This document shows positions 11,157 through 21,835 of a stretch of 64,000 nucleotides of DNA, one piece after another (positions within the stretch are counted from its first letter, which is position 1; each line of letters starts with the position of its first letter). The notes beneath the pieces are model-generated. The model was not told the DNA's origin and did no database searches. It was given only the letters and a program-made list of their open reading frames with translations. The DNA lies in NCBI RefSeq assembly GCF_012489685.1, contig NC_080046.1:63069984-63133983 (forward strand). Reading direction: 5' to 3'. Source of the stretch: Lotus japonicus. Lineage: Eukaryota > Streptophyta > Magnoliopsida > Fabales > Fabaceae. The translations under genes and the position numbers were made by a program.

Positions 11157-12442
11157 TTTTAGGGCTACATGATAACCCAGCTGAAGCAAATACTGGTGCA
11201 CTATAACTTCTACCTATGTCATTGTGATGGAACCTTGCAAAAGCTGATTCTGGATAGTTTGCTGGATGGGCATTTTATGATATCATATAACAGCTAAAGT
11301 AACCTTATATTCATCTGGTTCTTATTGATGTCCTTAGTTCATTTGTTTGCTTGATGAATTCTTCTAGAATGGAATTTAGTTGAAACTTTTATAGTTGCTG
11401 GTTTTGGATATCTCAACAGACAACATGTATTGCTCGTGGGGGTAGGGGGGGATCACATTGTGTAAGTAACTTGGCATGATCTGTTGTATTTCTGAGTTAA
11501 ACAGATTTACTCAGTGTACGGTGGTGATCATATTCACCAATGGAATTTTGTTTTTCTTTGCAATGTTTATCTGTTAGCAACTTAGCATTAAGCAATATAT
11601 ATTGTGGGTTCCAATAGTTTATCATATCATGTTTAAAAATTCATTTCATTTATAAAAATATGTTTATGTTAATACATAATGTATTTGTAAAGTGGTTCAT
11701 GCCTACTGTTATATTCATGAATGAGAGGGTTTATCTAGATCCCATCTTGAGATTAGGCAAAGCTAAGCAATTCGAGTCCAAGGTTGAAGAGGTCAATTCA
11801 GCTCAGCTTCTTTTGCTGCATTTTTACCCTTTTCTGATACATCTAAATGATGACTTGTGTAAATTACTTCTTTAGGTGTAGTGATTGAGAGAATTATCTT
11901 AGAACTTTTCCTCTCAATATTACTCCTTGCCCCTGTTCAGAGAAGGATTCCTTTTCCCCTTGTCCACCGTCGAATTACTCAGCAGTCACTTTGTGTAGAT
12001 GATGGTGTAGCTCCACAAGGCAACTGTAGTCCTTTATTTCTTTCAAGGACTTCATCATCCAGTTGCAAATACAATGTTGCAAGAAAAATGCCTGCAGCTG
12101 CGTGGCTGGAAGGTTTTCAAATTAATCCAATTTTCACATGGCAATTGGTTTGTCTGCAGTCCTAAAAGGACAAGCAGTTCCCGATCCAGCAGAGTTTAAT
12201 GAATTTATGTTTACACTACATTGTTTTTTGCAATAGAATACAACTTCTTCATGAATGTGATGGTGGACAATCATAGAAAAATTGTGGACTATGTAAATCC
12301 ATGAAAAGGTGCATATGTATTAGTAATAATACTCGGGAAAAAACACAGACTATCTTTTCATTCTCTCCATAGTCAGATCCTAATTTCCTACTAGTATTAC
12401 TTCCATGTTCCAGTTTAATTTTATTTACAATGCAAACAAAGT
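11157..12442. repeat. Tandem duplication, copy A (intact)
   Basis: First copy of a roughly 1.0-1.3 kb segment that is repeated directly downstream. Collinear matches include GAACCTTGCAAAA (11231 with 12538), CATCTGGTT and TTCATTTGTTTGC (about 11312-11350 with 12623-12667), TTTGCAATGTTTATCT (11558 with about 17547), CAATATTACTC (11915 with about 17574), AGTTCCCGATCCAGCAG (12176 with 17785), and TTTTCATTCTCTC (12355 with 17938). Only short, weak reading frames occur. It may derive from an old 3' flank or a transposon fragment; the origin is unknown. Confidence 0.65.
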
Positions 12443-12952
12443 TTAGGACCACGCTGCTGGCTACTGCACATGGCAGAACAGGGTGGCATCCCTGCTGGAG
12501 CAAATACTTGCCTGCAATGATCACATGTCATTGTGGTTGAACCTTGCAAAACTTGCTGGTGGTTATCATATTCTATAATCTGCTGGATGAGCACCCTAAG
12601 ATATCAATTAAACAACCTAATAATCATCTGGTTGTTTTTTGTTAATGCCCTTAGTCCATTTGTTTGCCCAATGAATTCATCTAGCATGGAGTATTAGCTG
12701 AAAGTTTTATAGTTGCTAGCATTTGTCTTTTGTCTATCAGTTGCAAAATTTTATCTTTAACTGAATCCTCCATGGTTTGGAATATCTCAGCTTGTCTTGC
12801 TGGCTTAAGTGGAAAAGATGTGTGGTTTTAGCTGTGTTGGAAATCTCTCAAACCACTTGTAGCTTTTGTTAAAACTATGGATTTGGGGATCCCGAATGCA
12901 AGTCAAGCATGCACTAAATTGTTGAAGTGATTTGGGAATGAATCAGAATTGG
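12443..12952. repeat. Tandem duplication, copy B, first part
   Basis: Starts with TAGGACCACGCTGCTGGC and follows copy A in the same order until the LTR element interrupts it at 12957/12958. It resumes at 17539. The break falls within a GGAATTT...TTTGCAATGTTTATCT run that is continuous in copy A at 11541-11573, which confirms the insertion. Confidence 0.65.
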
Positions 12953-12957
12953 AATTT

Positions 12958-13228
12958 TGATAGAACCCAGAAAATTAGTAGTAGTTTATTGATAGAACCC
13001 TAATTCCCAATTGGGGATTAGGGGAAAGATACATGAAAGAGATGCCAAACACCCTCTCTAACCCTAGAAAGAGAACCACTTCTCTCTCTAAACCCAATTC
13101 CTAACTGAATACCAAGATACCCCTAACTCTCTAATGTCTGTTATTTATAGGCTACATGCCTCAATAACATTCTAACTAACTCACTAAGTATAACTAACTA
13201 ACTAACCCCTAACCTTGAGTTCTTATCA
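12958..13228 (-). repeat. 3' LTR of the non-autonomous element
   Basis: 271 bases, TG...CA ends with the short inverted terminus TGATA/TATCA. It contains (CTAA)n-like sequence near its end. Compared with the other LTR it carries seven extra bases in the ACTAACCCCTAACC stretch near 13200-13215. Confidence 0.9.
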
Positions 13229-13230
13229 AT

Positions 13231-13240
13231 ACTCCCCCCT
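13231..13240 (-). promoter_or_regulatory. Polypurine tract of the LTR element
   Basis: On the minus strand AGGGGGGAGT ends two bases before the 3' LTR. This is the usual plus-strand priming site for LTR retrotransposons. The preceding CACCTTGAGGACAAGGTG resembles the end of Ty3/gypsy polyprotein genes, hinting at the parent family. Confidence 0.8.
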
Positions 13241-13306
13241 GAAGATTCACCTTGTCCTCAAGGTGAGGAACAACAAGCAAACTAAAACAGTGAACAAGTA
13301 TGCCTA

Positions 13307-13975
13307 CTATACAAAAGTGACAAATTCCAGAACAGCTATTCCAAACTCCCAAGAATGGTAATCACATCTTCCACCCGGGTCCCATAGCCGAAAGCAAAAA
13401 GTCCAAAACATGTATGACTTGGGGAAAATCTTCACTGTCCTGCTGAAACTAATGTGGCGTAAGTCCCATTGCTGGAAAAACAAGTAGCAGAAATTCCAGT
13501 TGATGCAAAGAGGTTGAAATAGCACTGTAGCAGCATCTTTAAAAGCAAATCCCAACATGAAAGAAATGACAGGTATCTTCCCAAAACTAGCCAACAAATG
13601 ATGATCGGATGTCTTCTCAAATGACATTAATTCATAAGGTTGCAACTGTATGGGTTGAATACAAATAGCACAATCCTCCCATTCCCTTGCAATTGTGGCT
13701 GTAACAAAATACAAGCTACAACAGTGAACAATCCCAAATACAGCTATGCCAAAGATCCAAAAGTGACATTTCCCGTTTCCTCCTGGATCCCAGCGCATGA
13801 AGCAAATAATCACAACCATGGATGAATTGGTGATCACCACCAATTGGAATAGCAAGCCATAGAAATCTTCAAAAGAAAACCCCTCCAAACTAATATTTCC
13901 CAAATCACCATGATACTCAATGCCTACTACAACCTCTTGATGAATTGGTGAAAGCAAAAGTCCCCCCCGGATCAA
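13307..13975 (-). other. Open frame in the 3' half of the LTR element, unknown
   Basis: An open frame of 222 codons on the element's coding strand that opens without a convincing ATG context. It contains two diverged copies of a WDPGG...WIFGIAVF-like block (WDPGGN and WDPGGR) and several hydrophobic stretches. I do not recognise it. It could be a decayed reading frame or repeated noncoding DNA of the element and is not a known retrotransposon enzyme. Confidence 0.3.
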
Positions 13976-14484
13976 TTAATAACCCAAAAATATTGTCATG
14001 CTTCTTTCCTGTACCATGTTGTAAATGGCCTGTGTTGCATCTCACAATCAAAGCTGAAGTATAATTTTGACACAACAATCCTATCCTCCTCAATGCCCAC
14101 ACTTGTAGTCAACAACATAGTTCAGCAAAACCTTGAAAGTCACCAAAATCTCTTTCCCTCGGCCTTTGCAATTTCCCTTGTGAACCTCTGAGCTGATTTC
14201 TGGTTTCTTGCTGCCTCAAGTAAATGGTTGAATTGGGTTTTAACCCAAAAGCTGAAAAGTTGGCCTAATATTCATCAAGGCCCAATTCCTTCCAACTGAG
14301 ATTTGGGCTTGGCCCATTTGGATTGTAAATCCAAACCTTGACATCTGCCCTTTCCGTGCATCTCCATCCCAGCCTTCTGTGCGCTTTCCCTTCCCTCACC
14401 GCTTGACCTTCCAGTGGCGCCAAGTCAAAGCCACCGCCGCCACCCCATAAATCCGGCGGTTTCGCCGGTGGTGGAAATGGCTGC

Positions 14485-16272
14485 TGATGACCCGGGATTT
14501 AAGGCTATTTTTCTAATTTAATTGCATGCATTTTAATATATTATTTAAGATATTTTAGTCATTTTAGGGCACTTTAGGCTTATTTCATGCATTTTAATGT
14601 TTTTGTTTGGTTTTAGTATTTTTCCGCTTTTTATATTATTTTCTAATTATTATTAGGATTTATTGACTTTAATTTAGGATGAGATAAGTTTATTTTAAGA
14701 TGTTATCTTATTTTTATCTCTTATCTATTTTTATTTACTTTATTTTAGGAGAAGATTTGGAGAAAAAAGAAGAAATCATTGAAAATTCGGAATTAAAAAA
14801 AGAATTCCGGAGGTTGGAATCATGTGCAGCGCAAGTGCACAAGCTTACTATGAACATGCGCCTCTGATCGTGACACGTGCCAGATGCTGAAGACAATGCG
14901 CCAGATTCACGCGGGTGCACCGTGTTACGGTGCTCCTGCCTACGCCTGATCATTTTCTGCACCAGAAAGGACAAAACGTACGAGATTACGAAAAATCACT
15001 ATAAATTCCGTTTTTGACCTACTTTTGGGATTTTTTTTCATCTTTTCTTTTATCCTAAACCTAATAAACACCTTTGGGTGACTTGGAGGCAATTTCTTGG
15101 TGGTTAGGAAGGCTAGGCCCTTGAGGGCCGGTGTCAGGGCCATGGAGGTGGTGATAGCTTCTCCGGACGTCCATGACTCCGTTCTATTTTGGGTTTTGTT
15201 TTTCTCTTTACCTATATTTGTGTTGACTCTCTTTTAGTATTTGGAATGACTTAATTTGATTTTCTCTCTTATTCAATATACTATTATGCAATTATAATTA
15301 TGAATTTTCATTATTTGGTGTTTTTCTCTATGCTTAACGCTTCTATTGGTCGATTGATAATTTTAAGGGTTTATATTAATTCGAAAATAGATTGGGGAAT
15401 TGATATGAGTTAATGTAGACTTAGTTCATATAAAGGGGAAAAATTCCTATGTCTTAGGTTATTAATTCTCTTTGCGCGTTCATGTATCTTTTACCAATGT
15501 GATCCTTTTTAGGATTTACATGACAATTGAGAAGTTGGTGTAAATTTAGTTTATGAGAGGAACCACCCTTGCATCAGTCATCTTAAGAAAGACATGTCTT
15601 AGGTAGGGTTAAGGTTTTCTAGGTGACAATAGGAGACATTAACTCTTAGGTATGAATATCATGAGTTGGAAAAGAGATCTATACCGAGTGACAAGTCGGG
15701 ATACTCACCTCTCTAGGATAGGATTATCTAGTAGGAACTATTAGGATTTCTTGAGTGACAGTCAGGGATTCTATCCACTAGGACATGAACTTCTTAGGTT
15801 AGGAACAGAGCTTGGGAATGTCTTATCGAGTAGGTATGTGCTATAATGCTCCTTTTATGATCACTAGGACTTAAGGAATTAAGGCTAGGTTCTTAATTGG
15901 TAGATTCACTTAGCTAAGAAATTAGTAGGTGAATAACTCTTATCGGCATCTTAAATGTTAATTTCATCTTATAAGAGTATATTGGTTGATAATAAGTAGT
16001 AAATCAAGTGAACTCATTTTCCAAATACACTTTCTTCTTTGTTTGCCTCCGTGAAACTTCTTTTATCGCTTTAATTATAGTTTTTCCTAAATTTAAATAA
16101 AACACATATCATGTTTAAACTGTTCAAACAATGTCTAGCTAGTGAAATTAATACGTAGCAACACAATCCCTGTGGAGACGACAAAACCTGATACTATACT
16201 ACGATTGAATCTTGAAAGGGATTTGATAGTAGTTAGTGGATGAAATCCTCTTCATTAAATATCCTTTCATCA
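14485..16272 (+). mobile_element. Solo LTR (Ty3/gypsy-like), nested in the LTR element
   Basis: A 1788-base sequence beginning TGATGACCCGGG and ending CCTTTCATCA, with TGATGA/TCATCA inverted ends. It is flanked by the 5-base direct repeat GCTGC at 14480-14484 and 16273-16277. Near its 3' end it carries AATCCCTGTGGAGACGAC, a phrase common in LTR ends of plant Athila/Tat-group gypsy elements, which sets the plus orientation. There is no second LTR or internal region, so it is most simply a solo LTR left by LTR-LTR recombination. It interrupts the coiled-coil reading frame of the host element. Confidence 0.85.
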
Positions 16273-17209
16273 GCTGCGCCACCCTCCAACAACTCCAGAG
16301 TGGGCACAACTCCGTCTCTTCCAGCTTTGCAATATCCAGCGCACTACAAGGTGGATTCAGTGGTTTCACTGGCAGACGAATCGCCTTCTCCGGCGTCGAG
16401 AGATTCAAGACTAATGTCTTGGCCTCTAGAAAAGCTCGCTCTTCCTTCAATATCGCTGGTTCACCCTCTGTTTCAAGATCGAATCTCTGAATTGCAACTG
16501 TCGTGGCATGTTCTGTCTCCGCCGCATCACGATTGGGTTTGTGCGGTGCTGCAATCTTCGATGGCCTCTGAAGCACCTTTGTTGTCGCTCTCTCTGCCTC
16601 CGACGCAGCCTCTGATTCCTGTGGCGCTTCAACCTTTGATTCCCCCTGAATCGCCCTCACCGCCATGGTTTCAAGATTCTCCGGCGACGCCTCTGCTTCA
16701 TAGGTTCGGTTTTTCTCTGCCATTGATGCAGACCCTGGTTTATTCTGCCACTCCTCCTCTGTTACTCGATTGTCCTCCACTAGTTCAAGATTGAGTTGCT
16801 TCATCTCAGAAATGAAAACCTCCTCTGTTTCAGACGCTTGCTCATTCAACGTAGCGTCTCTCTCTTCTTCCGCCGTCGTCTCCGTTTCACCCTCTGTTCC
16901 AAGATTGGCTTTCTGAATCGCAGAAGTTGAGTCTTCTCCTGCTTCAGAAGCTTGCCCAGCCACCGCTGCTGACTCACTTCCCCTCAACAACGTCGCCGCT
17001 GCCGCCGTTCGCTCCGCCAGGATCGCAACCTCTGATTCTTGCCTTTCTTGTTCCATCTTCTGCCTCCTTTCTTCAAGTTCCCTCCACCGATTCTTCATTG
17101 ACTCTAGTTCCCTTCTGCTCTCAGCAAAATCCTTCTGCAATTCATCTACAAGAGCAAATATCTCCCTCCTTTCCTCACGTGAAAATGAATCCATGAATCC
17201 TATAGCCAT
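16273..17209 (-). pseudogene. Coiled-coil (gag-position) ORF of the LTR element, interrupted
   Basis: The main reading frame of the element, placed where gag should be. The first ATG is at 17209; the frame is also open upstream through the primer-binding site. About 312 codons are present before the solo LTR cuts it. The N-terminal third is strongly helical and charged (SREERREIFALVDELQ, MKNRWRELEERRQKMEQE), a clear coiled coil. The middle is acidic with loosely repeated AIQ...ETEGE-like words, and the end before the break is Pro-rich. No CCHC zinc knuckle is seen. It may be a gag-like structural protein or a captured host sequence. Confidence 0.55.
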
Positions 17210-17256
17210 GGATGCTGTTGCGATTGAATCTTCTTGGCCAGGGCACCTGAATCGGT

Positions 17257-17268
17257 GCTCTGATACCA
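17257..17268 (-). promoter_or_regulatory. Primer-binding site, initiator tRNA-Met type
   Basis: TGGTATCAGAGC on the minus strand, one base after the 5' LTR end. It is complementary to the 3' end of plant initiator methionine tRNA, the common primer for plant LTR retrotransposons. It fixes the element's orientation. Confidence 0.9.
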
Positions 17269-17269
17269 A

Positions 17270-17533
17270 TGATAGAACCCAGAAAATTAGCAGTAGTTTA
17301 TTGATAGAACCCTAATTCCCAATTGGGGATTAGGGGAAAGATACATGAGAGAGATGCCAAACACCCTCTCTAACCCTAGAAAGAGAACCACTTCTTTCTC
17401 TAAACTCAATTCCTAACTAAATACCAAGATACCCCTAACTCTCTAATGTCTGTTATTTATAGGCTACATGCCTCAATAACATTCTAACTAACTCACTAAG
17501 TATAACTAACTAACTAACCTTGAGTTCCTATCA
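17270..17533 (-). repeat. 5' LTR of the non-autonomous element
   Basis: 264 bases, nearly identical to 12958-13228, and adjacent to the primer-binding site. Substitutions relative to the other LTR are scattered and mostly transitions, as expected for neutral decay since insertion. Confidence 0.9.
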
Positions 17534-17538
17534 AATTT

Positions 17539-18000
17539 ACTGCTTTTTGCAATGTTTATCTTAACCCCTCCTTCAATATTACTCTCCCTTTTAAGAGGAA
17601 TCTTTTTTCGCTCGGCTGATAAACAACTCTAGGAGCATAAAAAGCTATTCATCTTCAATCCAACATTTCATAAACAACTGAGCAGTTAAACCTCTTCATA
17701 TTCAAGCCAACATTCTCTCAGCCACTTCACTTGGTATCTAAGCGACTAACTTCGTGACAAGCCATGTAGGTTCCCAGAACATGCAGTTCCCAATCAAGCA
17801 GCTCAAAATGAATTTTTGTTTACATTTCTTTTAATGTTATAGAATATTAAAATACTTACCAAAATGCATGTACTGTATTGATATCTTTTCACTTGATATT
17901 CATTTGTGCCATGAAAAAACAAAAAAGCTCACTACCTTTTTATTCTCTCTAGAGTTAGACCCTACTGTCCCACTTCTATTCCTTCCATGTGCCCTTCTCA
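17539..18000. repeat. Tandem duplication, copy B, second part
   Basis: It resumes the copy B sequence after the LTR element (TTTTTGCAATGTTTATCTT) and continues collinear with copy A up to CTTCCATGTGCCC near 17990. There the LINE begins. The remaining part of the repeat is found after the LINE poly(A) at 21486. Confidence 0.6.
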
Positions 18001-21000
18001 TTTTGCAGTGTGGATCAGATTAAATGTTGAAGACAGAAGGCCCAAACCTTTCAAGTTCATTGCCGCATGGCTCAATCATCCAGAGTTCCAAGCACAGGTT
18101 GAAAGGCACTGGAGTACCACAGGGACTTGGCTTGATAACATTGAACGATGTACCACAAGTCTGCAGGAATGGAACAAAATCATCTTTGGAGATATCTTCA
18201 GAACCAAGAGGAAATTACTGTCCAGATTAGATGGCATTCAGACAAAACTCTGCCACAGTATCAATCCCTATCTCCTAAAACTAAGGAAGAGGCTCTGGCT
18301 TGAATATGAAACCGTCCTACACCAAGAAGAGCTATACTGGGCCCAACAAGCTAAAGTCAACTGGCTAAGGCTCGGAGATAAGAACACCAAATTTTATCAC
18401 CAAAGCACGATTTGTAGACAACAGAGGAACAAAGTAGAAGCCTTGAGGAATGAAGCAGGTGATTGGATTTATAACCCGCAGGACCTTCAAAAAATGATGG
18501 TAGATTATTACAAAGTGCTCTACACCCCAGACAACTTCCCTACTACATCGCTGCCAGTGCCAGATTCTTTCCCGAAACTTAGGGACATTGATAGTATGGA
18601 GATGATCCAAGAAATTACGCAGGAGGAAGTTAGAGGAGCGTTGTTCAGTATTGGTAATCTTAAATCCCCTGGACCAGATGGTTTCCACGCTGTCTTTTTC
18701 AAAAAGAACTGGGAGCATATTAAAGAGTCTCTTACAGACTTTGTAAAGAAAGTGTTTGCAAGACCTGAAAAGATCTTGGAGGTCAATCAGACCATCATTG
18801 CCCTGATCCCTAAAGTTGCAACTCCTGATCGGGTTTCTCAATTTAGGCCCATATCACTCTGTAATACTAGCTATAAAGTGGTGACAAAAATTCTAGCCTC
18901 CAGAATCAGCAAAGTCCTCCCTAGTCTCATTTCTCCGAACCAGGCCAGCTTTGTCAAAGGAAGAAGCACCATGGATAATGTCCTCATTTTCCAAGAAGTT
19001 ACCCATTCCCTGAGATCCTTGAGGGGGAAACAAGGGTACATGGCTATTAAACTTGACCTAGAGAAGGCCTACGACAGATTGGAATGGCCTTTTATAGGAG
19101 AAACTCTGAGGTTTTTGGCTTTGATGAGAATTTTACCAATCTCATCCACCAGTGCATCTCCTCTTCCTCTATGGCTCTTGCTTGGAGAGGACAGTATACA
19201 GAATCTTTCAACCCTCACAGAGGCATAAGGCAAGGGGATCCCATCTCCCCTTACCTCTTTGTCTTGTGTATTGAGAGATTGGCTCTCATGATACAAGAGG
19301 CTTGTGCAAATGGGTCTTGGAAACCTTTCAAGGTAAGCAGATCAGGTCCATCTATTTCCCACCTTCTGTTCGCAGATGATGTCATTCTTTTGGCTGAAGC
19401 TTCATGGGACCAAGCAACACTTATACATGATACCCTCAAGATATTTTGTGAGGCCTCGGGCCAAAAAGTAAGTCTTGCTAAATCCAGGGTCTTCTTCTCT
19501 AAGAATACTGAGAAGAATCTTGGTGACCAAATTTCCAGCAGCTTGGGAATCCAGCAAACTCTCAATTTGGGCATGTACCTTGGTGTTCCTCTCTTGCATT
19601 CCAGGATGACCAAGGATAACTTCAATTTCTTGACTGATAAAGTTAGAAAAAAGCTGTCAGGATGGAAGGCGAATTCCCTCTCCTTTGCTGGAAGGGTATC
19701 CCTCACACAGTCCTGTCTGCTTAGCCTCCCCTCATATGTCATGCAAACTACACCCATCCCTTTAGGGGTGTGTAATGAAATTGAGAAACTTTGCAGAAAT
19801 TTCATATGGGGCTCAACAGTGGAGAAAAGGAAGTGTCACCTCATCAGCTGGGAAACAATTTGCTCCCCAAAGGATTGTGGTGGTTTGGGCTTCAGAGATC
19901 TTCATTCGATAAACAAAGCTTATATGACAAAGCTAGCTTGGATTGTGAAGAAAGATGGTAACTGCCTATGGGCAAAGGTCTTTAAAGCGAAGTACAAATT
20001 CAACCCTGCAATAGGAGTGCTTCCCCATGCCACGAACTCTAGCTCTCCTACTTGGAAAGGTATTTGCCAAGCTTGGCATCTCTCAGATTTGGGATCCCAC
20101 TGGTCTCTTGGCAATGGAAAAACTACCCTGTTTTGGAAGGATAACTGGATCCCTTTCTTTGGAAACCTGTTGCATTTGGTGCCCGAAACAGCTCCAAATT
20201 GGTTCAAGTCTACCCCTGTCAGTTATTTTGTAGAAAATGGGGAATGGAAGAAAGAAGCTCTGAGTCAGGCCTTGCCTCCAGACATCTATAACAAAATCAT
20301 AAAGATCACCCCACCTAGGGAGGAAAAAGGAGAAGATAGCCTTTCTTGGGGACTCACCTCAGATGGTTATTTTAGCATCAGTTTTGTGCATTCCCTTATT
20401 CAGTATGGGAATACCCAATCCCACAATCGAACTTTTGATGTGATTTGGAAGTATAAAGGCCCTCCCAAGGTCCAAACCTTCCTTTGGAAAGTAGCCCATG
20501 TTCGACTCCTGACAAATGAGGAAAGGAGGAAGAGGAACATGACTTCTAATGCGCTTTGCCCTCGCTGCCAGGATACCGAGGAATCAATAATGCATGCGTT
20601 GAGGGACTGCCCCCATATCAAACAAATCTGGAATGCTTTCCTTCCTAACCGAGAATGGAGCAGATTTTTTAGCCAAGGTATCTCTAATTGGTTAGATTTC
20701 AACTTGCGTCGAAACTTTGTGCAATGTGGTGGCCTTTCTTGGCCCTTGCTGTTTGGAATTGTTGCTTGGCAGATTTGGAAAGATAGGTGTGACCTGGTTT
20801 TTAACAACCATATCACTGTGCCAAGCAACTTGATCATTATAGCCACCAGTTTTGCAGCGGAAGTCACCCGATCCCTCTCTAAACCTCTGGAAGTGAACCA
20901 GCTCCACTGCAGGGAAATTCAGATTGGGTGGACCAAACCAGAACATGGAACTTGGAAGCTGAATACTGATGGATCAGTTCACCCCAATCATGGCAAGGCA

Positions 21001-21480
21001 GCGTGTGGAGGTCTCATTAGGGATTGGAATGGAACTGTTCTACAAGGCTTTAGTACCACCTTAGCCTTCTGTAACCCTCTTCGTGCGGAGCTCACTGGAA
21101 TTCTTAAAGGATTGCAGATGGCCTACGCCCTCAATGCTAATCGCCTCCTGGTGGAAACAGATTCTAGTGATGCCTTCAAACTCATCACTCAAAGCTGCTC
21201 CATGGACCACCCTTGTAGAGAGACCTTGTTAGGGAGATTGTTCATCTTGCTGATAGGAATTGGGAAGTCTGGTTTAGAGATACTTACAGAGAAGCAAACA
21301 AGAGTGCCAACTTTCTAGCCTCTTATGGTCATAAGGTTCAAGACCTTACCTTCAATGGGGACAACATACCTACTGGTCTCCTTGCTTTTGTTACTAATGA
21401 TGTAATGGGAGTTTTAACTCCTAGACTAGTGTAGTTTCTTGTGTTTGTTCTGGGCTTTGCCCTCCAAATTATCAAAAAAA
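18000..21480 (+). mobile_element. L1-type LINE, 5'-truncated, frameshifted
   Basis: A non-LTR retrotransposon. The N-terminal endonuclease domain is missing: the sequence begins with the linker (RRPKPFKFIAAWL) that precedes the reverse transcriptase. Reverse transcriptase blocks SPGPDGFHAVFFKKNW, QFRPISLCN, QASFVKGRS, RQGDPISPYLF and LLFADDVILL follow, then the zinc-binding RVT domain (PPKVQTFLWK, CPRCQDTEES) and an RNase H-like domain (LNTDGSVHPNHGKAACGGLIRDW). One frame shift lies in the T-run at 19112-19116 and a second near 21230. The last frame ends with TAG at about 21434. A 3' tail CTGGGCTTTGCCCTCC and a run of A at about 21475-21486 close the element. I could not see a target-site duplication. 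Confidence 0.9.
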
Positions 21481-21485
21481 AAAAA

Positions 21486-21545
21486 TATAGGGACCACGTT
21501 GCTGGCTGCTACTCAAATGCACATGGTAGAACATGGTAAGCGACC
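21486..21545. repeat. Partial third copy of the duplicated segment
   Basis: TAGGGACCACGTTGCTGGCTGC and GCACATGGTAGAACA match the start of copy B (12443-12490). The match then fades. It shows that the LINE inserted near the junction between copy B and a further, truncated unit. Confidence 0.55.
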
Positions 21546-21835
21546 TACCACAAAAACGTGATTTGATACAGAATGAAAATCATCTCAGTTCTCATTAGGA
21601 TTAGGAAAAAAATGCCTTGAATTATAGAGAACACTGTAACATTTCTAGACATCTATTATACAAGTTGAACAAACATTGTATGATAACAGTACCAAGCTTC
21701 CTACCAATCTTATATAATCAACCACATTCACAAGCAGTCCACACTCCTGGTTCCTAAAAACGTGTTATCAACAATTAATAAAACATCTAAAAGTATCACT
21801 ACAAGACTACCACAAGTAAAAGCCAGTTGAGTACA

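Larger units (their letters stand above)
12958..17533 (-). mobile_element. Non-autonomous LTR retrotransposon, complete ends
   Basis: A 4576-base element. Its LTRs are 12958-13228 and 17270-17533, starting TGATAG and ending TATCA on the plus strand. The 5-base target duplication AATTT is at 12953-12957 and 17534-17538. Read on the minus strand, the primer-binding site TGGTATCAGAGC follows the 5' LTR by one base, and a purine tract AGGGGGGAGT lies just before the 3' LTR. The interior (about 4.0 kb, 1.8 kb of it a nested solo LTR) encodes a coiled-coil protein, but I see no protease, reverse transcriptase, RNase H or integrase motif, so it must move with help from another element. The LTRs differ by about six substitutions and one 7-base indel, which suggests insertion roughly one million years ago. 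Confidence 0.9.

Noticed and set aside
11660..12165. Open frames in copy A of the tandem duplication
   Set aside because: The corresponding part of copy B is not open, so coding conservation is absent.
16240..16794. Plus-strand frames opposite the coiled-coil ORF
   Set aside because: The LTR element is oriented on the minus strand; these are antisense shadows.
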